Below are positions 1 through 6,788 of a stretch of DNA of 9,457 nucleotides, piece after piece; position 1 is the stretch's first letter; every line of letters begins with the position of its first letter. This stretch comes from Sphaerochaetaceae bacterium (GTDB lineage: Bacteria > Spirochaetota > Spirochaetia > Sphaerochaetales > Sphaerochaetaceae). Made by a program: the position numbers and the translations under genes. The stretch is from the NCBI GenBank assembly GCA_016302165.1, contig JAEDOD010000071.1, positions 1-9,457 of the forward strand. The letters are read 5' to 3'. The notes beneath the pieces are model-generated. The model worked only from the letters and a program-made list of their open reading frames with translations. It was not told the origin of the DNA and did no database searches.

Positions 1-1074
1 TACAACAGGTGTCTGGTGAATCTGTCCCAGTCCATATTGAAGCATTTTGGTGTGGAGACATCCGCTAATACTCTTCCTGAAGTAGATGCTATGCTGGAGA
101 AGGGATACAGGAATGTGGTGGTTCTTCTCCTGGACGGGATGGGAGTGGAGACAATGGAAAGGATCCTGGATAAGGATGGTCCCTTCAGAAGGAATCTGAA
201 GCTTTCATATTCCTCTGTGTTTCCCCCGACTACTGTTGCCGCCACTACAAGCCTACTTTCAGGAAAGATGCCTTCAAGCCATGGATGGCTTGGTTGGGAC
301 AACTACTACCCCGAACTGGATAGGAACGTAACTGTATTCCTCAATAGAATACAGGGGACAGATATTCCTGCAGCTCCCTATCACGTTGCAGACACCTTCA
401 CTCCATACAAAAACATCCTGGAACTTATTGAAGAGAAGGGAGGAAAGGCATATGGCGCTTCTCCTTTCCTTCCTCCTAATCCAAAGAGCCTGGAGGGGAT
501 ACTGGATAGAATCAGGACTCTCTGTTCAACGAGGGAAAAGAAGTTTATCTATGGCTATTGGGGAGAGCCGGATGCAACTCTTCACCAGGAAGGAGGAGGA
601 AGCGAGAATGTAAGGGAGACAATGAGGGATATAGAGAGAAAGGTATATGAAACTGTGTCTTCCTTGGAGGATACTCTCTTCCTGATAACAGCTGACCATG
701 GACACCTGGATAACAGAACAGCAATTCTCCAGGATTATGAAGACATCATGTCACTTCTCCTACGCCTACCATCCATTGAGCCCAGAAGCCTGAACTTCTT
801 TGTAAAGGAAGGAAAGAAAGAAGAGTTCAAGGCTGCCTTCCTTTCCCATTTCTCAGAAGATTTCGACCTATACACCAAAGAAGAAGTAATAGAGATGAAG
901 CTTTTTGGAGAAGGGGAGGAACATCCAAGATTCAGGGATATGCTGGGAGATTTTCTTGCAGTAGCTAGAAGTGACCTATCCATATATTACACGAAGAATA
1001 TCTGGGCATCCATGCATGCAGGGTATACTGAAAGCGAGATGATCATTCCGCTTATTTCTTTTGAAAGGAATTAG
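1..1074 (+). CDS. Type I phosphodiesterase / nucleotide pyrophosphatase family protein, 5'-truncated by window edge
   Basis: This is a metal-dependent phosphoester hydrolase of the alkaline phosphatase superfamily; the substrate is unknown. In the 357 visible residues all seven expected metal-site positions can be found: Asp45 in LLLDGMG, a Thr nucleophile at 77/78 in FPPTT, Asp191 and His195 in EPDATLH, Asp232 and His233 in ADHGH, and His339 in SMHAGY. It is therefore probably active. No signal peptide is visible, but the N-terminus is missing. A GTG at 16 could serve as a start and has a weak AGGTG before it. However, the frame is open to base 1, and the residues YNRCLVNLSQSILKHFG resemble what I recall as the conserved beginning of the family (a 'DY-N-C-VNL--SILKHFG' stretch). 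I therefore think the true start lies upstream of the window. The stop is 6 bases before the acetyltransferase gene, suggesting co-transcription. Confidence 0.85.
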   Translation, partial: YNRCLVNLSQSILKHFGVETSANTLPEVDAMLEKGYRNVVVLLLDGMGVETMERILDKDGPFRRNLKLSYSSVFPPTTVAATTSLLSGKMPSSHGWLGWDNYYPELDRNVTVFLNRIQGTDIPAAPYHVADTFTPYKNILELIEEKGGKAYGASPFLPPNPKSLEGILDRIRTLCSTREKKFIYGYWGEPDATLHQEGGGSENVRETMRDIERKVYETVSSLEDTLFLITADHGHLDNRTAILQDYEDIMSLLLRLPSIEPRSLNFFVKEGKKEEFKAAFLSHFSEDFDLYTKEEVIEMKLFGEGEEHPRFRDMLGDFLAVARSDLSIYYTKNIWASMHAGYTESEMIIPLISFERN

Positions 1075-1080
1075 ATACAC

Positions 1081-1629
1081 ATGAAATACTACAAGGAAAT
1101 CCAGCTTAAGGATGGAAGGACACTTATTCTCAGAAACGCAGATGGCAGTGACGGGGAAAGGGTACTGAACAACTTCATAGAGACCCATGGAGAAAGCGAC
1201 AATCTCTTGACCTATCCGGAAGAATGCACCTTAACTCCCGAAAAAGAAGGAGCCTATCTTGCGGCGAAGGCTGAAAGAGAGAGGGAAGCTGAAATCGTTG
1301 CCATTCTGGAGGGAAAGGTTATCGGGACAGCAGGCGTTGACCCCGTTGGAAGAGGAATGAAGATAAGCCATAGAGCTGAGTTTGGAGTCTCAATACTAAA
1401 AGCCTATTGGGGATTGGGAATCGGAAGAGCTCTATCTGGAGCTTCCATAGAGTGCGCAAAAAGAGCTGGCTACAGTCAGCTGGAACTGCAGGTGGTTTCA
1501 GATAACTTAAGGGCCATAGCTCTCTATAGAGACTTGGGCTTCAATGAATATGGAAGGAATCCCAGGGGATTTCGGACCAAGGAAGGCTCATGGCAGCAGC
1601 TTGTGCTTATGAGAATGGAACTGGATTAG
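1081..1629 (+). CDS. GNAT family N-acetyltransferase
   Basis: A 182-residue protein of the Gcn5-related N-acetyltransferase fold, which transfers an acetyl group from acetyl-CoA to an amine; the acceptor is unknown. It begins with the typical ILRNADGSDGERVLNNF segment (compare 'IR-A---D-----') and has the central strand EIVAILEGKVIGTAGV. The acetyl-CoA binding motif A lies around residues 105-122 (FGVSILKAYWGLGIGRAL, with the WGLGIG pyrophosphate loop), and the C-terminal ALYRDLGFNEYGRNPRGF motif follows. This pattern and length resemble RimI/RimJ-like and YhhY-type members. The ATG at 1081 is preceded by AAAGGA at 1064-1069, inside the end of the previous gene. The 6-base spacing from the phosphodiesterase suggests one transcript. 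A link to sugar use is not evident. Confidence 0.88.
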   Translation: MKYYKEIQLKDGRTLILRNADGSDGERVLNNFIETHGESDNLLTYPEECTLTPEKEGAYLAAKAEREREAEIVAILEGKVIGTAGVDPVGRGMKISHRAEFGVSILKAYWGLGIGRALSGASIECAKRAGYSQLELQVVSDNLRAIALYRDLGFNEYGRNPRGFRTKEGSWQQLVLMRMELD

Positions 1630-1698
1630 GAAAGATTATTTTCCTTTTCTTCACTTTTTCTATGGAACAAAGTCACAATTCCAAATAAGAATTGGAGT

Positions 1699-1704
1699 GG
1701 AGGA
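1699..1704 (+). promoter_or_regulatory. Ribosome binding site deciding the GH5 start
   Basis: GGAGGA lies 4 bases before the ATG at 1709. An in-frame GTG at 1697 would overlap this site and has only a weak TTGGAG before it, so I take 1709 as the start. Confidence 0.65.
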
Positions 1705-1708
1705 GAAA

Positions 1709-2746
1709 ATGCGTGTTTTTACAGGTTTCATGAAGGGCGTAAACCTCGGCGGATGGCTGAGTCAGGCAAAGGAGTATACGGAGGAGCACTACAACTCCTT
1801 CATAAAAGAGGATGATATAAGGGATATATCCCTTCTGGGCTTCGACCATGTAAGGGTGCCAGTTGATTACAATGTGCTCACTGACGATGAGGGAGTGGTA
1901 AAGGAAAGTGGCTTCTGTCATCTCTTTGATCTTCTTTCCTGGTGCAGGAAATATGGAATCAACATGCTCATTGATCTCCACGAATGCTATGGATACTCCT
2001 TCGATCCCTTGAAGAAGGATATGGACAGAAAAGCCTTCTTCTATTCGTCTATGCTTCAGGAAAGATTCTTCTCCCTTTGGCGTGAAATACTTTCCCGTTT
2101 TGCCCAGTATTCAGATATGGTGGCCTTTGAGCCGCTGAACGAAGTGGTTCTTCCTGAAGTGACAGATGCCTGGAACGCAATACTTGCCTCCTTCATTAAG
2201 CTTGTAAGAGAGTACAGCAAGGATGCATGGATAGTGGTTGGAGGAGTCAACTACAACAATGTACTTTCTGTCCCTCTATTGTCTGTACCGCTGGACGAGC
2301 GCATAGTATATAACTTCCACTGTTATGAGCCTATGGTCTTCACCCACCAGGGAGCCTACTGGGTGGATGGTATGCCTCTGGATTTCAGAATCGGTTACCC
2401 TAAGACTCTGGAAGAGTACAGAAGGGCGGGAAGAAGTCTTAACGCTGATCTTGCAGGAGCTGTCTACGACAATAGAATCAGCGAAATCGGAGAATCCTTT
2501 TTCCTTGATATTTTCGCCCCAGCCATAGCCAAGGCTGAAAAGGATAATGTTCCCCTGTATTCAGGAGAGTATGGTGTCATAGATAAGGCGGCCTCCGGGG
2601 ACAAGATACGATGGCTGAAGGACATCAATTCAGCCTTTAGGAAGGCCGGAATCGGTAGGGCCCTCTGGAACTATAAGGAGAAGGACTTCGGGTTTACAGA
2701 TGAAGCTTTCTCTGAAATTAGGAATGAGTTTATGGAGGTTCTCTGA
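1709..2746 (+). CDS. Glycoside hydrolase family 5 (cellulase-like), cytoplasmic
   Basis: A 345-residue (beta/alpha)8-barrel retaining glycosidase. Visible GH5 landmarks in order are: GVNLGGWLS near the N-terminus; Arg49 in HVRVPVD; LIDLHECYGY on strand 3; the acid/base Glu145 in FEPLNEV; His204 and Tyr206 in NFHCYEP; the nucleophile Glu287 in YSGEYGV; and Trp320 in ALWNYKEKDFG. All catalytic residues are present, so it should be active. There is no signal peptide, no carbohydrate-binding module and no dockerin. It probably acts in the cytoplasm on short imported beta-linked oligosaccharides (beta-glucosidase, exo-glucanase or mannanase-like activity cannot be told apart here). The start at ATG 1709 is chosen because of the strong site at 1699-1704; a GTG at 1697 would add four residues. 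Its TGA overlaps the ATG of the sugar kinase by one base, so the two are translationally coupled. A 79-base AT-rich gap separates it from the acetyltransferase. Confidence 0.88.
   Translation: MRVFTGFMKGVNLGGWLSQAKEYTEEHYNSFIKEDDIRDISLLGFDHVRVPVDYNVLTDDEGVVKESGFCHLFDLLSWCRKYGINMLIDLHECYGYSFDPLKKDMDRKAFFYSSMLQERFFSLWREILSRFAQYSDMVAFEPLNEVVLPEVTDAWNAILASFIKLVREYSKDAWIVVGGVNYNNVLSVPLLSVPLDERIVYNFHCYEPMVFTHQGAYWVDGMPLDFRIGYPKTLEEYRRAGRSLNADLAGAVYDNRISEIGESFFLDIFAPAIAKAEKDNVPLYSGEYGVIDKAASGDKIRWLKDINSAFRKAGIGRALWNYKEKDFGFTDEAFSEIRNEFMEVL
2734..2738 (+). promoter_or_regulatory. Ribosome binding site of the PfkB kinase inside the GH5 gene
   Basis: GGAGG lies 7 bases before the ATG at 2746, within the last codons of the GH5 gene. 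Together with the TGATG stop/start overlap it indicates coupled translation. Confidence 0.6.
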
Positions 2747-3642
2747 TGGGTGCAGACAAGACTCTGATAATCGGATCCTGTACTGTAGACATAGTGATAC
2801 CAACTCCCCGTCTTCCAGGAAGCGCAGACAGCATAAACTCCGGTGTCCACCACTATGCATTAGGTGGCTGCGCATATAACGTCTCCCAGATGTTTCGACT
2901 GCTTGGTCTTCCTTACCTTCACTCTGTGACCATTGGAAGCGGCATCTATGGAGACTTTGTGAAAAAGGAGCTGGAAAGTAAGGGAATCCCAATTTTCCGT
3001 ACCTCCTCTTCTCCCCACGGTGCCTGCATATGCCTGGTGGAGGAGTCTGGAGAGAGAAGCTTCATCGCATACCATGGCATAGAGTATAAGTTCGACAGGA
3101 GCTGGTTCAGCGCCATGGATATGGGCGAGTTCTCTTCAGCCTATGTATGTGGCCTGGAGCTGGAGGAGGACACAGGGGAAGAGATAGTGGCCTTCCTGGA
3201 GGAAAGCGGAATCAGGAATATCTATTTCGCTCCAGGTCCCAGGCTTCTTACCATCAGGCGGAACCTGCTGGATAGGCTTATGGCCCTGAAGCCTATAATC
3301 CACCTGAACGATAAGGAAGTCACATCATATACAGGGCTTGATGACATAGATAAGGCTGCCATGGCCCTCTATGAGGAAAACAGAAATGATGTGATAGTGA
3401 CCATGGCGGAGGAAGGGGCCATGCTATTCGACGGCTCCTCGTTCATCAAGGTACCTGTAGAGAAGTGTGAAGTGGTGGATTCAGTAGGGGCAGGAGACTG
3501 CCATCTTGGAACCTATGCGTCCTTCAGGGCCATGGGGACAGACAAGAGAAAAGCCCTTGAGAAGGCCAACCTTTTCGCTTCCAGAGTGGTGCAGCATGTA
3601 GGCTCAACTCTGGAGAGGGAGGAAGTGGAGAAACTCTTGTAA
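2746..3642 (+). CDS. PfkB / ribokinase family carbohydrate kinase
   Basis: A 298-residue ATP-dependent kinase of the PfkB family, of usual length. It shows the N-terminal strand LIIGSCTVDI with Asp15 in the sugar-contacting position, and the GG pair at 40-41 in YALGGCAYNVSQMFRLLG, where other members have GG--N-A. IHLNDKEVTSYTG at 185-197 corresponds to the N--E motif near the magnesium/ATP site. The signature DSVGAGDCHLG at 245-255 contains the anion hole GAG and the catalytic base Asp251. It should phosphorylate a sugar or nucleoside-like substrate; the exact one cannot be read. Coupled to the GH5 gene by a one-base TGATG overlap, it most plausibly traps the sugar released by that enzyme. 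A ribokinase, fructokinase or 2-keto-3-deoxygluconate kinase role remains possible. A hairpin terminator follows about 30 bases downstream. Confidence 0.87.
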   Translation: MGADKTLIIGSCTVDIVIPTPRLPGSADSINSGVHHYALGGCAYNVSQMFRLLGLPYLHSVTIGSGIYGDFVKKELESKGIPIFRTSSSPHGACICLVEESGERSFIAYHGIEYKFDRSWFSAMDMGEFSSAYVCGLELEEDTGEEIVAFLEESGIRNIYFAPGPRLLTIRRNLLDRLMALKPIIHLNDKEVTSYTGLDDIDKAAMALYEENRNDVIVTMAEEGAMLFDGSSFIKVPVEKCEVVDSVGAGDCHLGTYASFRAMGTDKRKALEKANLFASRVVQHVGSTLEREEVEKLL

Positions 3643-3672
3643 AAACATTGAAATTTCGAAAGAGAACATATA

Positions 3673-3706
3673 GGGGACCGCGGATGATTCTGCGGTCCTC
3701 AATTTG
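3673..3706 (+). terminator. Probable intrinsic terminator after the kinase gene
   Basis: The hairpin has arms GGGGACCGC (3673-3681) and GCGGTCCTC (3692-3700), with one G-U pair and a 10-base loop that can close further by G-U and G-C pairs. It is GC-rich in an AT-rich setting and lies 30 bases after the kinase stop. The following tract CAATTTGTTG is only modestly U-rich, so termination may be partial. Confidence 0.6.
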
Positions 3707-3707
3707 T

Positions 3708-3716
3708 TGATATAAT
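3708..3716 (+). promoter_or_regulatory. Candidate extended -10 promoter upstream of the ABC operon
   Basis: TGATATAAT matches the extended -10 consensus TGnTATAAT exactly. It has no good -35 element (that region falls in the terminator hairpin). Transcription would begin near 3723 and give a leader of about 165 bases before the ATPase gene. This is a consensus match only and could be chance in AT-rich DNA. Confidence 0.35.
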
Positions 3717-3783
3717 TAACAATTATTGATTAAGAAAATGTTATTTTTAACAAATGGATTATGAATTTGATATTTATGAAAGG

Positions 3784-3796
3784 TGATATGTTATCA
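3784..3796 (+). promoter_or_regulatory. Candidate operator palindrome TGATA-TGT-TATCA
   Basis: Perfect 5-base inverted arms around a 3-base centre (TGATATGTTATCA). It sits between the two candidate promoters, about 95 bases before the ABC ATPase start. The same TGATA core recurs on one strand or the other at 3708, 3768, 3815 and 3882. It is a plausible binding site for a repressor such as the DeoR protein encoded at the right end, but no known operator was recognised. Confidence 0.3.
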
Positions 3797-3813
3797 ATCA
3801 CAATAAGGATACC

Positions 3814-3842
3814 TTGATAAGCCTTGGAATTCTTGTTATTTT
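3814..3842 (+). promoter_or_regulatory. Candidate sigma-70-type promoter for the ABC operon
   Basis: TTGATA (3814-3819) and TATTTT (3837-3842) are 17 bases apart, matching 5 of 6 and 4 of 6 consensus positions. The start point would be near 3850, giving a leader of about 40 bases. The -35 hexamer contains the recurring TGATA core, so a repressor bound there would block it. Confidence 0.35.
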
Positions 3843-3889
3843 CCTCTTGAAAAAAGAAAACTCTGTAACTAAGTGGAGAATTATCAGGA

Positions 3890-5068
3890 ATGGCTACAAT
3901 AACCTTTGATAAAGTAAGAAAGGTTTATCCGCTTCCCTCCCATCCCACATCCCTTTTCCATAGGAGAAAGGAAAAGGATGAAGGGGAGGTTGTGGCTGTA
4001 AAGGACTTCTCCATGGAAATAAAGGATAACGAGTTCGTTGTCTTGGTTGGGCCCTCAGGCTGCGGAAAGTCTACAACGCTGAGAATGATTGCAGGCCTGG
4101 AGGATATCACTTCAGGATCTTTGTACATTGATGGAGTCCTTGTAAATGATGTGGAGCCTAAGGATAGGGACACGGCAATGGTGTTCCAGAACTATGCCCT
4201 CTATCCCCATATGTCTGTCTACGACAACATGGCCTTTGCCATCAGGAAGAGAAACAAGGACAAAGCTGAAGTTGACAAGGCTGTCAGGGAAGCTGCGGAG
4301 ATTCTTGGTCTTACCCATTTTCTTGACAGGAAGCCTAAGGAGCTCAGCGGAGGCCAGAGGCAGAGGGTTGCCATCGGCAGGGCCATAGTCAGAAAGCCCA
4401 AGGTGATGCTGATGGATGAGCCTTTGTCTAATCTGGACGCAAAGCTGAGAAACCAGATGCGCTCCGAGATCCTCAGCCTCAGGAAAAGAATCGATGCAAC
4501 CTTTGTCTACGTCACCCATGACCAGACCGAAGCCATGACCCTTGGCGACAGAATAGTAGTGATGAAGGATGGAGAAGTGCAGCAGATTGGAACTCCAGAT
4601 GAAATCTTCTCCTTCCCAAGGAACCTGTTTGTGGCAACCTTCATTGGAACTCCTGAAATGAACATAATGGTGGGAGATGCTGTAAAGGATGACGGAAAAT
4701 GGTTCCTTCTTCTTGGTTCCAGACGCTTTCCTCTGGGAAATCGCTTCTCCTCTTTCCTCGAAGGAAAGGGTGGAAACATCATCAGGGTCAAGGTGGGAAT
4801 CAGACCCGAAGATGTGAAAATAAACACAAAAGAAGATACCTTCCATGGCTCTGTCCTTGTCTCTGAGCGCCTGGGCTCCTCAATTTCCCTCCACATGGAG
4901 TGGAACGGAAGGGAAGTTGTGGCCTTGACAGAGGAGAAGGATGAGAACCATGTAGCAAAAGTCTTTGATAGGGATGAAAAGGTCTCCTTCTCCTTCAGTG
5001 TAGAGGACATCCATCTATTTGACGCCACCACAGATGGCAACCTGCTTTGGGAGGAAAACAATGGGTAA
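3890..5068 (+). CDS. Sugar ABC transporter ATP-binding protein (MsmK/UgpC/MalK type)
   Basis: A 392-residue ATPase that energises import of a carbohydrate through the two permeases encoded next to it. The ABC motifs are complete: Walker A GPSGCGKST at 54-62, Q-loop Gln100 in MVFQNYALYPHM, signature LSGGQ at 152-156, Walker B VMLMDE at 172-177, D-loop SNLD at 180-183 and switch His210. The C-terminal third is the TOBE/regulatory domain, with VGIRPED at 302-308. Compared with usual members, which go from 'VYP' to 'AVKDF' in a few residues, this one has about 20 extra residues at 15-35, rich in Lys, Arg and Glu. The ATG at 3890 has GTGGAG at 3873-3878, a rather long 11 bases before it. First gene of the importer operon; its last 8 bases overlap the permease gene. 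Confidence 0.93.
   Translation: MATITFDKVRKVYPLPSHPTSLFHRRKEKDEGEVVAVKDFSMEIKDNEFVVLVGPSGCGKSTTLRMIAGLEDITSGSLYIDGVLVNDVEPKDRDTAMVFQNYALYPHMSVYDNMAFAIRKRNKDKAEVDKAVREAAEILGLTHFLDRKPKELSGGQRQRVAIGRAIVRKPKVMLMDEPLSNLDAKLRNQMRSEILSLRKRIDATFVYVTHDQTEAMTLGDRIVVMKDGEVQQIGTPDEIFSFPRNLFVATFIGTPEMNIMVGDAVKDDGKWFLLLGSRRFPLGNRFSSFLEGKGGNIIRVKVGIRPEDVKINTKEDTFHGSVLVSERLGSSISLHMEWNGREVVALTEEKDENHVAKVFDRDEKVSFSFSVEDIHLFDATTDGNLLWEENNG
5049..5054 (+). promoter_or_regulatory. Ribosome binding site deciding the first permease start
   Basis: GGGAGG lies 6 bases before the ATG at 5061. The frame is open further upstream, but only this ATG has a good site, and the residues after it (MGNVSLRRRKERRR, then a membrane segment) fit the family. 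Confidence 0.65.
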
Positions 5069-5945
5069 TGTAAGCCTGAGACGGAGAAAGGAGAGAAGAA
5101 GAATATTTCTCCTGCTCCTTCCAATAGTCCTGTTCTCCCTGCTCTTCGTCTACTATCCCTTCCTTCGCACTGTGGTGAATGCCTTCAGCAGAGTTAACTC
5201 TAAGGGTGAGATCAGAGGATTTGCAGGACTGGAGAACTTCAGATACACATACTCCAGGCCAGATTTCCTTCCAGCCCTTATCCATACTCTCACAATTGCA
5301 GCCATAAATGTGCCGCTCACTCTCTTCATAACACTTTCCCTGGCTCTCCTGACAGAGAAGAGCAGAAGACTCTCACCTCTCTTCGAGTCTCTCTTCTCCC
5401 TGCCCATGGCAGTATCTATGTCTGCAGCCTGCATGATCTTCAAGTCCATGTTCAGCCCCTCTGTAGGCTTCATAAACTACTTCTTCTCAATTAAGTGCGG
5501 ATGGTATGAAAGCTCTGAGACAGCCCTCATATCCTGTGTGATCCTTACCATCTGGATGGGCATAGGCTTCGACTATCTTCTCCTCCTTTCCGCCCTCAGG
5601 GGAATTCCCAAAAGCGTAAGGGAAGCTACCATGGTGGACGGAATCTCTCTCTGGAGAAGAATATTTCTTGTGGAGATACCCCTTATCTCCCCAACCATCT
5701 TCTATGTGTTCTGCACTAACCTGGTGCTTGCTCTCATGACATCAGCTCCAATGATCATAATCATGGGAGTAAGCTCCGCCTCCGGAGCCACAAATACTCT
5801 TATGAGCATGATGTATCAGTCAGGATTCTCCAGCTCAGACTATGGCCTCTCGGCTGTAATGAGCCTTACAGCCTTTGTCTTGACCCTTTCCTTCACAATA
5901 CTTTCCTTTGTGGTGGAGAAGAGGAGGGTACACTATGACGCATAG
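5061..5945 (+). CDS. Sugar ABC transporter permease (MalF/UgpA type)
   Basis: A 294-residue inner-membrane subunit. After an Arg-rich cytoplasmic start, hydrophobic segments lie near residues 15-35, 72-97, 107-130, 156-178, 210-236 and 263-285, giving the six-helix plan usual for UgpA/LacF-like permeases. The cytoplasmic EAA coupling loop is visible at about 187-207 (REATMVDGISLWRRIFLVEIP), with the conserved Asp-Gly; it contacts the ATPase. The segment after helix 1, PFLRTVVNAFSRVN then FAGLENFRY, is the family's typical periplasmic entry region. The start at 5061 overlaps the ATPase gene by 8 bases, and the end overlaps the next permease by 11 bases, so the three subunits are translationally linked. 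The transported sugar cannot be told from the sequence. Confidence 0.92.
   Translation: MGNVSLRRRKERRRIFLLLLPIVLFSLLFVYYPFLRTVVNAFSRVNSKGEIRGFAGLENFRYTYSRPDFLPALIHTLTIAAINVPLTLFITLSLALLTEKSRRLSPLFESLFSLPMAVSMSAACMIFKSMFSPSVGFINYFFSIKCGWYESSETALISCVILTIWMGIGFDYLLLLSALRGIPKSVREATMVDGISLWRRIFLVEIPLISPTIFYVFCTNLVLALMTSAPMIIIMGVSSASGATNTLMSMMYQSGFSSSDYGLSAVMSLTAFVLTLSFTILSFVVEKRRVHYDA
5922..5927 (+). promoter_or_regulatory. Ribosome binding site deciding the second permease start
   Basis: A perfect AGGAGG lies 7 bases before the ATG at 5935. A TTG in frame at 5908 would sit upstream of this site and is unlikely to be used. Confidence 0.7.
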
Positions 5946-6768
5946 AAGAAAAGAACAGATTGAGGAGATAGTGGTCTCTCTGGTGGCAATAGCCCTGGGC
6001 CTCGTCATTATCTTTCCTCTCATATATTGCTTTCTCTCATCCTTCAAGACTCCTTCTGAGTTTCTGGATCCCAAGCTTCTTCCTTCCTCCTTTCTGAACC
6101 TTGATAACTACAAGGCTGCACTGGAAAGAGGGAATCTCCTTCGCTACATTCTCAATTCCTTTGTAATAGCATTCCTGGGAAGCGCCATTAGGCTCATATT
6201 CTCCATTCTTGCAGCCTATGTCTTCGCCTTCTATGACTTCAAGGGAAAGAATGTGGTGTTCTTCATGATTCTTGGAACCATGATGATTCCTTCGGATGTG
6301 CTACTTGCAACCAACTATCTTACTGTCTCAAGGCTACATCTTCTCAATACCTATATGGGAGTGATGGTTGTGTCTTTTGTGTCAGCATCAGCCACCTTCA
6401 TGCTTCGTCAGCGTTTCAAGACAATTCCCAGGGATATGAGAGAGGCTGCAAGCATGGATGGATATGGAGACATCTGGTTCATCCTTAGAGTTCTTCTTCC
6501 CATCACCCGCCCTGTGGTCACCACTCTCTTTGTACAGAGCTTCATATCTCTATGGAACTCCTACCTCTGGCCTCTGATAGCCACCGCCTCCTCACCGGAA
6601 ATGAGGACGGTAATGGTGGGCATCACCAGGCTCAACAGCTGGGAGGACGAAAACTATCAGCTGGTGATGGCAGGAGTGGTCATATCCCTTATTCCTTCCA
6701 TAATCCTCTTTTTAATAATGAGGAGATCCCTTAGAAAGGGTGGACTGGAAGGATCTCTGGTCGGCTAA
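5935..6768 (+). CDS. Sugar ABC transporter permease (MalG/UgpE type)
   Basis: A 277-residue inner-membrane partner of the preceding permease. The N-terminus has a short charged stretch and a membrane helix near 10-35, followed by SSFKTPSEF, the conserved region after helix 1 of MalG-like proteins. Further hydrophobic segments lie near 72-100, 107-125, 138-158, 190-216 and 243-262. The EAA loop at about 170-189 (EAASMDGYGDIWFILRVLLP) is close to consensus. FISLWNSYLWPL at 203-214 matches the usual 'F---WN-F--PL' of this subfamily. The start at 5935 overlaps the upstream gene by 11 bases and has a perfect ribosome binding site. The binding-protein gene begins 20 bases after the stop. Confidence 0.93.
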   Translation: MTHRRKEQIEEIVVSLVAIALGLVIIFPLIYCFLSSFKTPSEFLDPKLLPSSFLNLDNYKAALERGNLLRYILNSFVIAFLGSAIRLIFSILAAYVFAFYDFKGKNVVFFMILGTMMIPSDVLLATNYLTVSRLHLLNTYMGVMVVSFVSASATFMLRQRFKTIPRDMREAASMDGYGDIWFILRVLLPITRPVVTTLFVQSFISLWNSYLWPLIATASSPEMRTVMVGITRLNSWEDENYQLVMAGVVISLIPSIILFLIMRRSLRKGGLEGSLVG

Positions 6769-6788
6769 TCTTTTTTGGAGGATATATC

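Noticed and set aside
1629..1644. Small hairpin GGAAA/TTTCC followed by T-rich sequence after the acetyltransferase
   Set aside because: Only a five-base, AU-rich stem; too weak to call a terminator, although it could mark a transcript boundary before the GH5 gene.
1676..1694. Inverted repeat CAATTC/GAATTG just before the GH5 ribosome binding site
   Set aside because: Six-base arms in AT-rich DNA are expected by chance, and no second copy was seen before other genes.
4112..4846. Long open frame of 244 codons on the minus strand inside the ATPase gene
   Set aside because: It lies opposite a strongly conserved ABC ATPase, has no recognisable domain, and reads as the complement of that gene's codon pattern.
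4507..5124. Open frame of 205 codons on the minus strand across the ATPase/permease junction
   Set aside because: Low-complexity Ser/Phe-rich translation typical of antisense frames; both overlapped genes are well supported on the + strand.
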